The notes: generated by a model from the sequence alone, not told the origin. Counted from the first letter of the stretch, positions 1 through 12,289 are shown. The stretch: DNA of 64,000 nt from an uncultured Alphaproteobacteria bacterium (GCA_902625365.1 CACOAX010000004.1:1-64000), one strand, 5' to 3'. Program-made: numbers and translations.

Positions 1-429
1 GCAATTATTGAAGCAGACAAAGCTTATAATTTAAATGAGGTACCAGTTGGGGGAATACTTGTTGATAATATAACAAATAAGATTGTTGCCAGAAGCTACA
101 ATACAGTAAATAAAAATAAAAATGCTATCAAACATTGTGAATTAAATCTTATTCAAGAAACTTGTGAAAGACTAAAACTTAAATATTTAGAAAATATGAC
201 GTTGTTTGTTACCTTGGAACCATGCACAATGTGTGCTAGTGCAATAAGTGAAGTACATATTAAAGATCTATATTTTGGTGCGTATGATGAAAAAAATGGA
301 GGAATTGAAAAACTCCGAGTTGCTTTTCAAAGAGAAAATATATTTTTGCCAACTATTTATGGTGGCATTATGGAAAAAGAATGTAGTAATTTATTAAAAA
401 AATTTTTTAAAAATAAACATGATAGATAA
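1..429 (+). CDS. tadA: tRNA-specific adenosine deaminase, 5' truncated by window edge
   Basis: This enzyme deaminates A34 to inosine in tRNA-Arg(ACG) in the cytoplasm. Frame 1 is open from the first base, so the start lies upstream; by comparison with E. coli TadA only about ten residues are missing. The zinc-deaminase motifs are visible: H45-C46-E47 (the usual form is HAE) and PCTMC with C75 and C78, counting from the first visible codon. A shorter ORF from the internal ATG at 196 would lose the HxE motif and cannot be the real gene. The last 11 bases overlap the start of xseA, so the two are probably co-transcribed. Cys in place of Ala in the HxE motif is unusual but is not a metal ligand. 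Confidence 0.9.
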   Translation, partial: AIIEADKAYNLNEVPVGGILVDNITNKIVARSYNTVNKNKNAIKHCELNLIQETCERLKLKYLENMTLFVTLEPCTMCASAISEVHIKDLYFGAYDEKNGGIEKLRVAFQRENIFLPTIYGGIMEKECSNLLKKFFKNKHDR

Positions 430-1750
430 AATTAATATACCAGAATTTGAAGTTTCAGAATTTAATCAAGTATTTAAAGAAGTAATTGAATCCAATTTTA
501 ATTATGTAAGAATTAAAGGAGAGATTTCTGAGGTTAAAACTGCAACAAGAGGTCAAATCTATCTAACACTTAAAGATGATGATTCTATTTTAAGTGGAGT
601 TATCTGGGATCAGAAAAAAAAAAATTTAGATATAAATCCAGAAATAGGACTAGAAATAATAGCAACAGGGAAAATCACCACTTGGTCTCGATATAAAACT
701 ACGTACCAAATAGATATCGATAAAATTGAAATTGCAGGAGAGGGAGCACTTCTAAAACTTATTGAAGAAAGAAAAAAAAGACTTCAAAAAAAAGGCTATT
801 TTGATGAAGATAAAAAAATCCAATTACCTTTTTTGCCTGAGAGATTAGGTATTATTACCTCTCCAACTGGCTCTGTAGTACATGACATAATTAATAGAGT
901 GAATGATCGTTTTCCAATGCCTTTAGATATATGGCCTGTTTCTGTACAGGGTGTTGACGCGGCAGATAGCATTATAAATGCTATTGAAGGTTTCAACAAA
1001 CTTAAATTTAGTAAACCAGATATTCTTATTGTTGCTAGAGGTGGAGGTAGTACTGAAGACTTAATGGCATTTAATGATGAAAATCTTGCAACAAGTGTTT
1101 TTGAATCAAAAATACCAATTATTTCAGCAATAGGTCATGAAACAGATACAACAATAATTGATTTAGTATCAGATTTGAGAGCATCTACACCAACTGCAGC
1201 AGCTGAAAAAGCTACTCCAGTAAAATATGAATTGGTAGAAAAAATTAAAAATTTACAACTTAGATTAAATACTAAAGTAAATTCACAAATTCAATCCAAA
1301 AAAGAAAATTATGAATATTTAAATAAATTTCTTAAATCTCCAAGCTTGATAGTTAATAATTATAAGGAGAAGCTTCTAGACGATTTTAAAAATTTAACAG
1401 TATCAATTGAAAATAAATTTAGTATATCAAAATTGAATCTTATTAACTTAGGGAAATCTATTATCTCACCAGATTCATCAATAAATCTGAAACAAACAAA
1501 GATTAACAATCTTTCGAAAAATCTTAATTTAAATATAGCCAATAATTACAAAGATAAGCTTGAAAAATATAAGTCTAATATAAGATTGCTCAATTCGAAT
1601 TCTATTTCTTCAAATCTTAAAAAAGGATACTCAATTTTGATGGATAAAAGGAAAATTGTTAAGACAAGAAAAAAAATTACCACTGACGATCAATTATCAG
1701 TGAAACTTATTGATGGTACAATTGATATAAAAGTGACAAAAATTAACTAA
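419..1750 (+). CDS. xseA: Exodeoxyribonuclease VII large subunit
   Basis: This is the catalytic large subunit of ExoVII, which degrades single-stranded DNA. The 443-residue length is normal. An N-terminal OB-fold of about 100 residues (FNQVFKEVIESNFNYVRIKGE onward) is followed by the catalytic domain, with LGIITSPTGSVVHDI near residue 141 and AIGHETDTTIIDLVSDLRAS near 237, then a helical coiled-coil region and a short C-terminal segment containing KKGYSIL. The ATG lies inside the end of tadA, implying translational coupling. No small subunit (xseB) is seen in the window. The 3' end overlaps the convergent acyltransferase gene by 8 bases. Confidence 0.95.
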   Translation: MIDKINIPEFEVSEFNQVFKEVIESNFNYVRIKGEISEVKTATRGQIYLTLKDDDSILSGVIWDQKKKNLDINPEIGLEIIATGKITTWSRYKTTYQIDIDKIEIAGEGALLKLIEERKKRLQKKGYFDEDKKIQLPFLPERLGIITSPTGSVVHDIINRVNDRFPMPLDIWPVSVQGVDAADSIINAIEGFNKLKFSKPDILIVARGGGSTEDLMAFNDENLATSVFESKIPIISAIGHETDTTIIDLVSDLRASTPTAAAEKATPVKYELVEKIKNLQLRLNTKVNSQIQSKKENYEYLNKFLKSPSLIVNNYKEKLLDDFKNLTVSIENKFSISKLNLINLGKSIISPDSSINLKQTKINNLSKNLNLNIANNYKDKLEKYKSNIRLLNSNSISSNLKKGYSILMDKRKIVKTRKKITTDDQLSVKLIDGTIDIKVTKIN

Positions 1751-2606
1751 ATCTTTTATGCTGCCAGAACCATTGACTGGGTTCTGCTTTAATCCACTGT
1801 TCAACCTTATGGTGAATTTCTTCCATCATTTGAGTATCATTAATTTCTAAATTATTATGATATAGTGGTTCCAAAAATGTTAGTTCAATATTTCCATTAG
1901 TAATTCTTTTATTTTGAATTGGAATTATTGGTAAGTTATATTTTCTAGCTATTTTTAAAAAACCTGTTTGTGTTTTAACTTTTTTATTAAAAAACATTAC
2001 TTCTTCTCCTGAGGAGTCTTTTTGATCAATTAATAATACAATTGATAAAGAATTATTTATTGCATCAACAACATCTTTGGCACTTTTCTTCCCCTTTGGA
2101 GTGTAAAAGCTATTTTTAGAAACAAGTGAATTTTGTCTAATATTAAGTATTAGTTTATCAATAAAATTATTGTTTATATGCCTATAAATACCACCAATAT
2201 TTATTCCAATTCTATCTAAACCTGGGACCAATACTTCCCAATTAGATTGATGAATACTTATAAAAATTGCTTGTTTTTTATTTTTGATAAAATCTTCTAT
2301 ATTTTCTAAATTAATATACTTTATTTTATCTTTAATAAAAATATCATTAATTCTTAGAAGTTCACAAATTGTAATTCCAAGATTATTCCAACTTTTTTTA
2401 ATAATATTTTGTATTTCTTCATCTTTAAGATTTGGGAAAACATACTTACAATTATTTATGGCTGTTTCATTGGCTCGTGAAAATTTACCGAAAGTTCTAA
2501 ATAAAAATGATGAAATCTTTAATGATAGATTGAGTGGTAAAATTTTATATAAAAAATAAATAAAAATAAATCCAATATACTGTAAAAAGTAAATCACCTG
2601 TTTCAT
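1743..2606 (-). CDS. LpxL/HtrB-type lipid A acyltransferase
   Basis: A 287-residue membrane-associated acyltransferase that probably adds a secondary acyl chain to lipid A precursor. It has an N-terminal hydrophobic helix (residues 5-30), the catalytic HX4D/E-type motif as SIHQSNWE near residue 117, and the LIDQKDSSGEEVMFF segment typical of LpxL/LpxM. It closes with EPSQWFWQHKRF, the usual C-terminal signature. The start codon overlaps the stop of lpxK by 4 bases, so it is the last gene of a leftward lipid A/Kdo operon. Whether it is LpxL, LpxM or LpxP-like cannot be told from sequence alone. Confidence 0.88.
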   Translation of the reverse strand: MKQVIYFLQYIGFIFIYFLYKILPLNLSLKISSFLFRTFGKFSRANETAINNCKYVFPNLKDEEIQNIIKKSWNNLGITICELLRINDIFIKDKIKYINLENIEDFIKNKKQAIFISIHQSNWEVLVPGLDRIGINIGGIYRHINNNFIDKLILNIRQNSLVSKNSFYTPKGKKSAKDVVDAINNSLSIVLLIDQKDSSGEEVMFFNKKVKTQTGFLKIARKYNLPIIPIQNKRITNGNIELTFLEPLYHNNLEINDTQMMEEIHHKVEQWIKAEPSQWFWQHKRFS

Positions 2607-3601
2607 ATTGCTAAATCATTAATTTTATTTTCTAGTACATTACTTAAAATCTCTTTGAGTAAATTTTCATCTTCGAATTTGATTTCACCATCAAGTGTGC
2701 TCACTAAAGATCGATACGATTTTGGTATCCTTACAAAATCTTTTTTTGTAGTAACTAATACAGATTTCGTAAGATTGGCATTTTCTGCAAGGTTCAACAT
2801 GTCATTTTCATCAAATATATGATGATCTGGGTAGCTAATTTTTTTTTCTAAAATAGCGCCTTGTTCAGTAAGTGAGTTATAAAATTTTTCAGGATAAGCA
2901 ATACCTGCAAAGGCTGTTACTTTTTGATTTTTATATATTTTATTATCAGTGCTAATATGAAACTTGGCATGAATAATAGGAACAGTGCTTGGAATTTTTT
3001 CTTTAACATCTTGAACAATTTCTCCAATAACAATGACTAAATTTGCTCTAGAAATACCTCTGGATATACTTTCCCTCAGAGGCCCAGATGGAATCACTCG
3101 TTTATTTCCAAATCCTTGTTCACCATTAATTACTATAATTGAAAAATCTTTTTGTAGAGTTGGATTTTGAAAGCCATCATCCATAATTATACAGTCAGCA
3201 CCTTTTTCTTTAGCTAAAATAAAGGATTTATTTCTATCCTGACCAATCCAAGTTGGGGCAACTTCAGCTAGCAACAAGGATTCATCTCCAACACTTTTTG
3301 CCGAATGCCACTCTTTAACGAGAACATTAGATGTTTCAACTCCTCCATAACCTCTTGAAACAAAGTGAGGATTATACCCATTAAGTTTCAATAAATTTCC
3401 AATTTTTAATGCAACAGGTGTTTTACCAGCACCTCCCACCACTATATTGCCAATACAAATCACAGGAATTCCAGAAGATGTTTTTCTGCTTACAAAATTT
3501 CTAATTTTTGTTCCAAATCTAAATAGTAATGAGAGTGGGTATAAAGAATTAGATAAATATGTATCATTTTTTTTATACCAAAATTTAGGAGCTTTAAGCA
3601 T
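2603..3601 (-). CDS. lpxK: Tetraacyldisaccharide 4'-kinase
   Basis: LpxK phosphorylates the 4' position of the lipid A disaccharide at the inner face of the cytoplasmic membrane. The Walker A-like motif GNIVVGGAGKTPVA, the HFVSRGYGG segment and the MDDGFQNPTL motif are all present. An upstream ATG at 3649 is in frame but would overlap waaA by 47 bases. I prefer the ATG at 3601 because family members normally begin M-x-x-P-x-FW (here MLKAPKFW) and it lies one base after the waaA stop codon. That gives 332 residues. It sits between waaA and the LpxL-like gene, as expected for a lipid A operon. Confidence 0.93.
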   Translation of the reverse strand: MLKAPKFWYKKNDTYLSNSLYPLSLLFRFGTKIRNFVSRKTSSGIPVICIGNIVVGGAGKTPVALKIGNLLKLNGYNPHFVSRGYGGVETSNVLVKEWHSAKSVGDESLLLAEVAPTWIGQDRNKSFILAKEKGADCIIMDDGFQNPTLQKDFSIIVINGEQGFGNKRVIPSGPLRESISRGISRANLVIVIGEIVQDVKEKIPSTVPIIHAKFHISTDNKIYKNQKVTAFAGIAYPEKFYNSLTEQGAILEKKISYPDHHIFDENDMLNLAENANLTKSVLVTTKKDFVRIPKSYRSLVSTLDGEIKFEDENLLKEILSNVLENKINDLAI

Positions 3602-3602
3602 T

Positions 3603-4823
3603 TTAATTAATGTACTTTTCAATATCTTTGAAAAGCTTTTCTTTTTCAAAGAAAGATCTATTAGAAAACTTTAGTGCATTTGCTTGAATTTTTTTTATCT
3701 TCAAATTATTATTTAGTAGTTCTTTCATCTTTATATCAATATCTTCAAACTTATTCACCATTATACATGATTTCGCTTTTATCATATCTTCATAAATATT
3801 AGTCCAATTATCAACATAATTACCACTAATAATAGCACATCCATAACTTGCAGGCTCTATAGGATTATGTCCGCCAATATTTTTTAAAAAAGAACCACCT
3901 AGAATAACTAAATCACTAATTTTAAAATATTGATCTAATTTTCCAAAACTATCTATTATTATGATATTATTTTCTTCAAATTCTTTTTTAGATTCCAAAG
4001 AAATATTAAATCCTTCTTTATTTAATTCTTGCTTAATTGTATTAATTCTTTCTGGATGCCTTGGTGCAAGATAAATTTTTAAATTAAATTCACGAATTGT
4101 TTTTTTAATACATTTAATTATCTCTTTTTCCTCATTAGAATGAGTACTTGCAATCATGATTGTATTTGATTGATCTTTATTTATTGAAGAAGTGTTTTTG
4201 TTATTTGCTAATTTTAAATTTCCAACATAGTCAATTTGCAAGTTTGTTAATTCTTGAATTCTTTTTTTGTCATCTTTGCTTTGCGCAAAAATTTTATTAA
4301 AACTCTTTAATGAATTTCTGTAGAAATTTTTTTTACTTTTCCATTTTTTAAAAGATTTTGGAGAAATCCTTGCATTTAAATATAAACAATTAATATTTTT
4401 AACTCTAATTTTATTAAGCATATTCGGCCAAATATCTGACTCTATCCATAGAATTAGATTTGGTTTCCAAAAGTTTAAAAATCTTGAACACCAAAGAGGC
4501 ACATCAAATGGGATATACTGATGGATAATTTTATTTTTATAAAACTCCTTAATATATTCTGCTGAAGATTTTGTTGTTGTAGTAACTAAAATATCAAATA
4601 CTTTATGATATCGTTCTATAATTAAATCTGAAGATTTAAATTCGCCAATACTTGCTGCATGTATCCATAAAGTCTTTTTCTCAGCATTTTTTTTTATAGT
4701 TGGTTTTCCAAACCTTTCAATAAATCTTAGCCTATCCTCCTTTTTTCTATAGATACGAATAAATATATTAAAAATAATTACTGGTATGAGAAGAGTACTG
4801 AGTATTTGATATATCCTAAGCAT
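3603..4823 (-). CDS. waaA: 3-deoxy-D-manno-octulosonic acid (Kdo) transferase
   Basis: WaaA/KdtA transfers Kdo from CMP-Kdo to lipid IVA. The 406-residue protein starts with a membrane anchor (MLRIYQILSTLLIPVIIFNIF). The GT30 N-terminal part follows (KKTLWIHAASIGEFKSSDLII, with the catalytic Glu in GEF), and the C-terminal nucleotide-binding half contains LAPRHPERI and GGHNPIEPASYG. It overlaps the upstream acyltransferase gene by 8 bases and is followed after one base by lpxK, so the genes are almost certainly one transcription unit. Confidence 0.93.
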   Translation of the reverse strand: MLRIYQILSTLLIPVIIFNIFIRIYRKKEDRLRFIERFGKPTIKKNAEKKTLWIHAASIGEFKSSDLIIERYHKVFDILVTTTTKSSAEYIKEFYKNKIIHQYIPFDVPLWCSRFLNFWKPNLILWIESDIWPNMLNKIRVKNINCLYLNARISPKSFKKWKSKKNFYRNSLKSFNKIFAQSKDDKKRIQELTNLQIDYVGNLKLANNKNTSSINKDQSNTIMIASTHSNEEKEIIKCIKKTIREFNLKIYLAPRHPERINTIKQELNKEGFNISLESKKEFEENNIIIIDSFGKLDQYFKISDLVILGGSFLKNIGGHNPIEPASYGCAIISGNYVDNWTNIYEDMIKAKSCIMVNKFEDIDIKMKELLNNNLKIKKIQANALKFSNRSFFEKEKLFKDIEKYIN

Positions 4824-5487
4824 TTAAATTTTTTTCTGCTGATTCCATGCAATCATTAATTTTTTCTTCCAAGAAATTCTTATATTTATCTAAATCATCA
4901 TCTTTAGTAGAAGAAGGAATAGTAATTGGCTCACCCCAGACAAATCTACATTTTGAAAATGGATATGTTATTAAAAATGAGTCCCAAGATTTAAGTTTAA
5001 GATTTTTATTTGAGGCAAAACCAAGTGGTATAATTGGTACTTGAGAATGAATTGCAATTTTTATAATTCCTTCTGAGACTTTCTTATTTGGTCCTCTTGG
5101 TCCATCAGGAGTAATACCAATATAATTTCTATCTTTTAAAATATTAAATATTTTCCTTAATGAAGGTGATTTATTTTTTGACATTATGGAAACATTTTTT
5201 AAATTAAAATGACCTGCAATGTATGCACCAAATCGACCATCACTATGACTAGATGCTAACATATTTAACACAGCCTTACTTTTCCATACATGTCCTATCA
5301 TCATCAATTGACCATGCCAAAATGCTAAAATAAAAGGTTTATTCTCTCTCCACAATTTTTCTGGTAATTCAGAGTTTATAATCTGTATTTTAGAAGTGTA
5401 ACATACGAATAAGATATATAGGTAGCCTATAAATGCCAAAACTTTTTGAGATAGAGAAAATTTAAAAATTTTTTTTTTAAAACTCAT
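4816..5487 (-). CDS. DUF374 / lysophospholipid acyltransferase-family protein
   Basis: A 223-residue protein of the DUF374 group within the PlsC-like acyltransferases. The signature FILAFWHGQLMM near residue 53, SSHSDGRF and GITPDGPRGPNKKV (near 122) are clear, and there is a hydrophobic N-terminus. In other alphaproteobacteria this family sits between msbA and waaA, as here; a role in lipid A or phospholipid acylation is assumed from family and neighbours but is not established. It overlaps the msbA-like gene by 11 bases and waaA by 8. Confidence 0.85.
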   Translation of the reverse strand: MSFKKKIFKFSLSQKVLAFIGYLYILFVCYTSKIQIINSELPEKLWRENKPFILAFWHGQLMMIGHVWKSKAVLNMLASSHSDGRFGAYIAGHFNLKNVSIMSKNKSPSLRKIFNILKDRNYIGITPDGPRGPNKKVSEGIIKIAIHSQVPIIPLGFASNKNLKLKSWDSFLITYPFSKCRFVWGEPITIPSSTKDDDLDKYKNFLEEKINDCMESAEKNLNA

Positions 5488-7225
5488 TTTCCAACTGTTC
5501 TCTTAGTTGTAATTTTTTATAAATTGTTGATTTTGAAATTAACTCTTCATGTGATCCTTGACTTTCAATTTTGCCTTTATCCAAAACGTAGATTATGTCT
5601 GCGTCTTCTATTGTGCTTAATCTATGTGCAATTATTAATTTGGTCTTATTTTTCATAAGATTATTTATTGTTTCATGAATTTTATTTTCAGTTATATTAT
5701 CAAGAGAGGATGTAGCTTCATCCATTATTAAAAGTGGCGCATCTTTTATTAGAGCTCGGGCAATAGCAATTCTTTGTCGTTGTCCACCTGATAATTTTAT
5801 ACCGTTTTCTCCGATAACGGTATGTAGTTTTTGATCTAATTCTTCTGAAAAACTTTTTACTCCAGCATTTTGAGCAACTAAGCTAATCTCATTATCAGTT
5901 GCTTCAAGATTTCCATATTTAATATTATTAAATATACTCTCGTTAAATAAAATTGTTTCTTGTGTTACTATTGAAACACTATTTCTTACATCTGTCAGAT
6001 CTAGCTTTTTTATATCTTTGGAATTAATTAAAATAGAGCCCGAATAATTATCATATAATCGCAAAATTATATTTGCTATTGTTGATTTACCAGATCCAGA
6101 TAAGCCAACTAATGCAACTTTTTTTCCTTTTGGTATTCTTAAACTTATTTTATCGAGTACTGTATTATCGTTATATGCAAATGAAACATCTTTAAAAACA
6201 ATGTCTCCATCAAGATCTATAGTTTTTTTTGCAGAAATATTTTCCATATTTTTTTCGCTAGTATCTAAAAGTTTAAAAATTCTTTCAGCTCCAGCTAGTC
6301 CTTCTTGGACACTAATGTTTAGATTGCCAAGTGCCTTTACCGGTTGATATGCCAGAAGAAGACTTACTAAAAAACTCATGAATTGACCTGTTGTCATACT
6401 TTCATTTAAGACAAAAACACCCCCGGCATAAATTGAAAGTGCTACAGCTAAACTTCCAATAAATTCCATTAAAGGACTTAATCGATTGCTAATAAAAGCA
6501 GATTTTGTAAAATATTTTTGAATGAAACTAATTGTTTCAAAAGCTCTTTGCTTTTCATAGTTTTCTCTAGAGTATGCTTTTACTTGTCTAATACCTTTAA
6601 TACTCTCAGCTAATACATTTGAAAAAATCGCTATTTCGTTTTGGATAGTATAAGTAATTTTTCTTATACTCTTTCCAATTTTTGTTATAGGCCAGATTGC
6701 TAGAGGGAATGCAAAAAAAGCAAAAAGAGTTAGGGTCCAACTTTGGTAAAACATATTACCTAGTAAAAAAATAATTACTAAAACATCTTTTATAATTCCT
6801 GTTACAGATTTAACTATTGCAAGTCTTAAGTAGTAAGTATCATTGATGAGTCTTGAAATTAAATTACCTGACTTAGAATCATTATAAAATTTCATATTCA
6901 AATACATGAGTTTTTCAAACATCTGAGTTTGAAGTTTTGCAATAATAGAATGTGCAACTTTACTCATTTGATAAGAGTGAGTATATGTTGCTAATCCTTT
7001 ACAGAGGGTCACTATAATAATTGCAATTGGAATTAAAAATAACATTTCTTTATTACCTTTGATTAAGACTTCATCAAGTGCAGGTCTTACTAACCAAGCA
7101 TGTAGACCTGTTGCTCCTGCTGAGATAACCATCATAAATAAAGCTAATATTATTTTGAGTTTATGACTTATTAAATAATCAAAAACTATTCTTGAAGTAA
7201 CTGACTGTTTTTTATTTGAAGACAT
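5477..7225 (-). CDS. msbA: MsbA-like lipid A/phospholipid ABC exporter
   Basis: A 582-residue half-transporter with an N-terminal six-helix ABC_membrane domain (about 1-310) fused to an ATPase domain. Walker A is GLSGSGKSTIAN, the signature is LSGGQRQRIAIARAL, and Walker B is LLIMDEATSSLD followed by an AHRLSTI switch. This is the architecture of MsbA, which flips lipid A-core across the inner membrane. Its place at the head of an acyltransferase-waaA-lpxK-lpxL cluster supports that substrate over a generic drug exporter. It starts one base into the ubiA gene. Confidence 0.85.
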   Translation of the reverse strand: MSSNKKQSVTSRIVFDYLISHKLKIILALFMMVISAGATGLHAWLVRPALDEVLIKGNKEMLFLIPIAIIIVTLCKGLATYTHSYQMSKVAHSIIAKLQTQMFEKLMYLNMKFYNDSKSGNLISRLINDTYYLRLAIVKSVTGIIKDVLVIIFLLGNMFYQSWTLTLFAFFAFPLAIWPITKIGKSIRKITYTIQNEIAIFSNVLAESIKGIRQVKAYSRENYEKQRAFETISFIQKYFTKSAFISNRLSPLMEFIGSLAVALSIYAGGVFVLNESMTTGQFMSFLVSLLLAYQPVKALGNLNISVQEGLAGAERIFKLLDTSEKNMENISAKKTIDLDGDIVFKDVSFAYNDNTVLDKISLRIPKGKKVALVGLSGSGKSTIANIILRLYDNYSGSILINSKDIKKLDLTDVRNSVSIVTQETILFNESIFNNIKYGNLEATDNEISLVAQNAGVKSFSEELDQKLHTVIGENGIKLSGGQRQRIAIARALIKDAPLLIMDEATSSLDNITENKIHETINNLMKNKTKLIIAHRLSTIEDADIIYVLDKGKIESQGSHEELISKSTIYKKLQLREQLENEF

Positions 7226-8088
7226 TAAAAAGTTTGTAAAAGTAAAAACAACATAATTGCAAAAATATTATTTTGTCTGAAATAATAATTTGAACTTAAC
7301 GGTGATGTTATATCCCATTTTTGAATTGCTATATACGTACAAATTGCGATAGTTACTATAATAATTGAACTTAGTAAAAAATTTGAGGAATTCCATACAA
7401 AATAAGACAATATAATTAAGATAATAAGATAGCATGATAGAACAAATCTTTTACCTTTTTTATCAAAATAAACTGCTGTAGATTTTATTTTATTTAAAAT
7501 ATCATCTGCCTTATCTTGGTAGGCATAAATCGTATCATATGCTAATGTCCAAAATACACATACAAAATACAATAAAAGAAAATCAAATGTAATTTTAGAA
7601 TTAAATTGCATTGATACTATCAACACACCCCAACTAAAAATAATTCCAAGGAATAATTGTGGGAAGAAAGTTATTCTTTTCATAAATGGATATAAAATAA
7701 CAAATGGCACACTCAACAAACCCAATACGATTGATTTAAAATTAAACTCGAGAAGAATGAAAAAACTAATTACCAATAATATTATTAATAATAATATTGC
7801 TTCAGTGATAGAAATCTTTTTTGATGCTAAAGGTCTAAATTTGGTACGTGTAACTTTTTGATCAAAATCAATATCGATGATGTCATTAATTATACAACCC
7901 GCACTTCTCATTAAAAAAGAACCAATTAAAAAAAGTAAATACCAAAATAATAGTTTAGAAGTTTCTGTCTTTAGTAACGCCAAACCAAACCAGCAAGGCC
8001 ACATTAATAGAAGGAAGCCAATAGGTTTGTTAAGTCTGATTAACTCGAAGTAATCAAATAATTTTTTTACAACTAAGTTATCCCACAT
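7225..8088 (-). CDS. ubiA: 4-hydroxybenzoate polyprenyltransferase
   Basis: UbiA attaches the polyprenyl tail to 4-hydroxybenzoate in ubiquinone synthesis. The protein has multiple hydrophobic helices over 287 residues. Both Asp-rich motifs are present: NDIIDIDFDQKVTRTKFRPLA near residue 67, and DTIYAYQDKADD near 185. RLNKPIGFLLLMWPCWFG at the N-terminus is typical of the bacterial UbiA group rather than of heme O synthase. It is divergent from rsmE with only 35 bases between them, and it leads the leftward envelope operon. Confidence 0.92.
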   Translation of the reverse strand: MWDNLVVKKLFDYFELIRLNKPIGFLLLMWPCWFGLALLKTETSKLLFWYLLFLIGSFLMRSAGCIINDIIDIDFDQKVTRTKFRPLASKKISITEAILLLIILLVISFFILLEFNFKSIVLGLLSVPFVILYPFMKRITFFPQLFLGIIFSWGVLIVSMQFNSKITFDFLLLYFVCVFWTLAYDTIYAYQDKADDILNKIKSTAVYFDKKGKRFVLSCYLIILIILSYFVWNSSNFLLSSIIIVTIAICTYIAIQKWDITSPLSSNYYFRQNNIFAIMLFLLLQTF

Positions 8089-8123
8089 ATATGAATATAA
8101 TGTTATAATTCTAAATTATTGAA

Positions 8124-8855
8124 ATGAAAATGTCTAAAACACGATTATTTGTCTCAAAAAGATTATCAGCCAATATTTTGATTTATATAAAAAATAAGCA
8201 ACATCACTTTTTAAAAAATGTACTTAGAATCAAAAAAGAAGATAGCATTAATTTGTTTGATGGTTCTACAGGTGAATGGTTATCTAAAGTAGTCTCAATC
8301 AATAGAGATAACATTGTTTTACAAATACAAAATAAATTGAGAGATATTCCTCAGGAAACTGATTTATGGTTAATATTTGCTCCAATTAAATCTTATAGAA
8401 TGAATATTACTATTCAAAAAGCTACAGAGCTTGGGATCTCTAGATTTATTCCGATTTTGACGGAATATACAAATCAATCAAAAATAAATTTTAAAAATTT
8501 TGAATTAAATATGATTGAAGCATCAGAGCAATCTGAGAGATTGTCCATTCCAACTTTAGATAAAACAATTAAACTAGATGACTTAGTTAACAACTTTCCA
8601 TCTGATAGAGGGTTGGTTTTTTGTGATGAAGGAAATGAAAATTTACCTACTATTTACAATGCATTAATTAATGAAACAAAAAAATACAAAAAATGGGCTG
8701 TGATTATTGGACCTGAAGGTGGTTTTTCTAAAAAGGAACGAAGAACCATATCTTCTTTGCCTTCATGTATATCTGTATCTTTGGGAAAAAGAATTTTGCG
8801 CTCAGACACTGCAACAACAGCTGCAATTTTTTCTATTCAATCGGTCGTTGAATAA
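8124..8855 (+). CDS. rsmE: 16S rRNA (uracil1498-N3)-methyltransferase
   Basis: RsmE methylates U1498 of 16S rRNA. The 243-residue SPOUT protein has an N-terminal PUA-like part (RLFVSKRLSA ... HHFLKNVLRIKKEDSINLFDG). The C-terminal knotted methyltransferase domain carries IQKATELGISRFIPILTEYT, the SAM loop IIGPEGGFSKKE near residue 190, and LGKRILRSDTATTAAI. Two in-frame ATG codons lie at 8124 and 8130; either could be used. Confidence 0.93.
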   Translation: MKMSKTRLFVSKRLSANILIYIKNKQHHFLKNVLRIKKEDSINLFDGSTGEWLSKVVSINRDNIVLQIQNKLRDIPQETDLWLIFAPIKSYRMNITIQKATELGISRFIPILTEYTNQSKINFKNFELNMIEASEQSERLSIPTLDKTIKLDDLVNNFPSDRGLVFCDEGNENLPTIYNALINETKKYKKWAVIIGPEGGFSKKERRTISSLPSCISVSLGKRILRSDTATTAAIFSIQSVVE

Positions 8856-8953
8856 ACCATAATGAGCGACAACCTGTCCTAGAATTTTGCCTCTAAATCA
8901 CTGGTTAATTTACTGAATAATTTATTTATTAGTGTATACATTACGTAAATAAG

Positions 8954-11363
<2,410 letters not shown>

Positions 11364-11368
11364 TTTAA

Positions 11369-12289
11369 GTGGATGCTAAATCCTTAGAAGCTGGTTATAG
11401 CAATAATTTTCTTTCAAGAAAATTGAAAGGCTATTACGAACTAATGAAACCAAGAGTTATGTCCTTGGTTATCTTTACAGCTTTTGTTGGAATGTTTTTG
11501 GCGCCCGGGCAAATAACATTTCTAAACAGTTTTTTAGTAATTGTTGCTATTGCACTCGGTGCGGGTTCTTCAGCAGCAATCAATATGTGGTTTGATGAAG
11601 ACATAGATAAAACTATGGAAAGAACAAAACTAAGACCAATTCCACTTGGAATAGTTTCTAAAAATGAAGCCTTAGTTGTAGGGATATTAACAGGGACTAT
11701 TTCTTTAATTTTGATGCAATGGTTCTCAAATTCATTAGCAACAAGTTTACTTCTTTTTACAATTCTTTTTTATGTATTTATCTATACATTTTGGCTTAAA
11801 CGAACGACTTCATTAAATATAGTTATTGGAGGAGCAGCAGGAGCAATTCCTCCAATTATTGGATGGACAGCAGTTGTTCCTGAATTAAATTTCTTACCAA
11901 TTAGTTTATTTGTAATCATATTTTTTTGGACCCCACCTCATTTTTGGGCCCTATCCGTATATAGATATAATGATTATAAAAATGCCAAGGTGCCTATGTT
12001 ACCAAATGTAAGCAGTATTGAAGATACAAAAAAACAGATTGTTTATTATGCTGCAATATTAATTTTATCGAGTTATCTTCCATACTTAGATAATAAAGTT
12101 GGAATAATATACTTAACTATAGTTACTATATTAAATTTATTATTATTTAATAGTTCGCTAAAGTTAAAAAAATCAAGAGAAAAAAAATCAATTCCAAATT
12201 CTGAAGGGTTAAAATTTTTTGCTGTTTCAATTCTTTATTTATTCAGTTTATTTTCAGCATTGTTGATTGATCATGTGGTACTAAGATGA
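11369..12289 (+). CDS. ctaB: Heme O synthase (protoheme IX farnesyltransferase)
   Basis: CtaB farnesylates heme B to heme O, the precursor of heme A for this oxidase. The 306-residue polytopic protein carries the two prenyltransferase motifs NMWFDEDIDKTMERTKLRPIP near residue 72 and YRYNDYKNAKVPMLP near 196. The predicted start is GTG, 5 bases after coxA; no nearer ATG preserves the N-terminus LKGYYELMKPRVM. It overlaps the next small ORF by 4 bases (ATGA). Confidence 0.94.
   Translation: MDAKSLEAGYSNNFLSRKLKGYYELMKPRVMSLVIFTAFVGMFLAPGQITFLNSFLVIVAIALGAGSSAAINMWFDEDIDKTMERTKLRPIPLGIVSKNEALVVGILTGTISLILMQWFSNSLATSLLLFTILFYVFIYTFWLKRTTSLNIVIGGAAGAIPPIIGWTAVVPELNFLPISLFVIIFFWTPPHFWALSVYRYNDYKNAKVPMLPNVSSIEDTKKQIVYYAAILILSSYLPYLDNKVGIIYLTIVTILNLLLFNSSLKLKKSREKKSIPNSEGLKFFAVSILYLFSLFSALLIDHVVLR

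Noticed and set aside
3602-3649. Longer lpxK start at 3649
   Set aside because: It would overlap waaA by 47 bases; the family N-terminus MxxPxFW begins at 3601.
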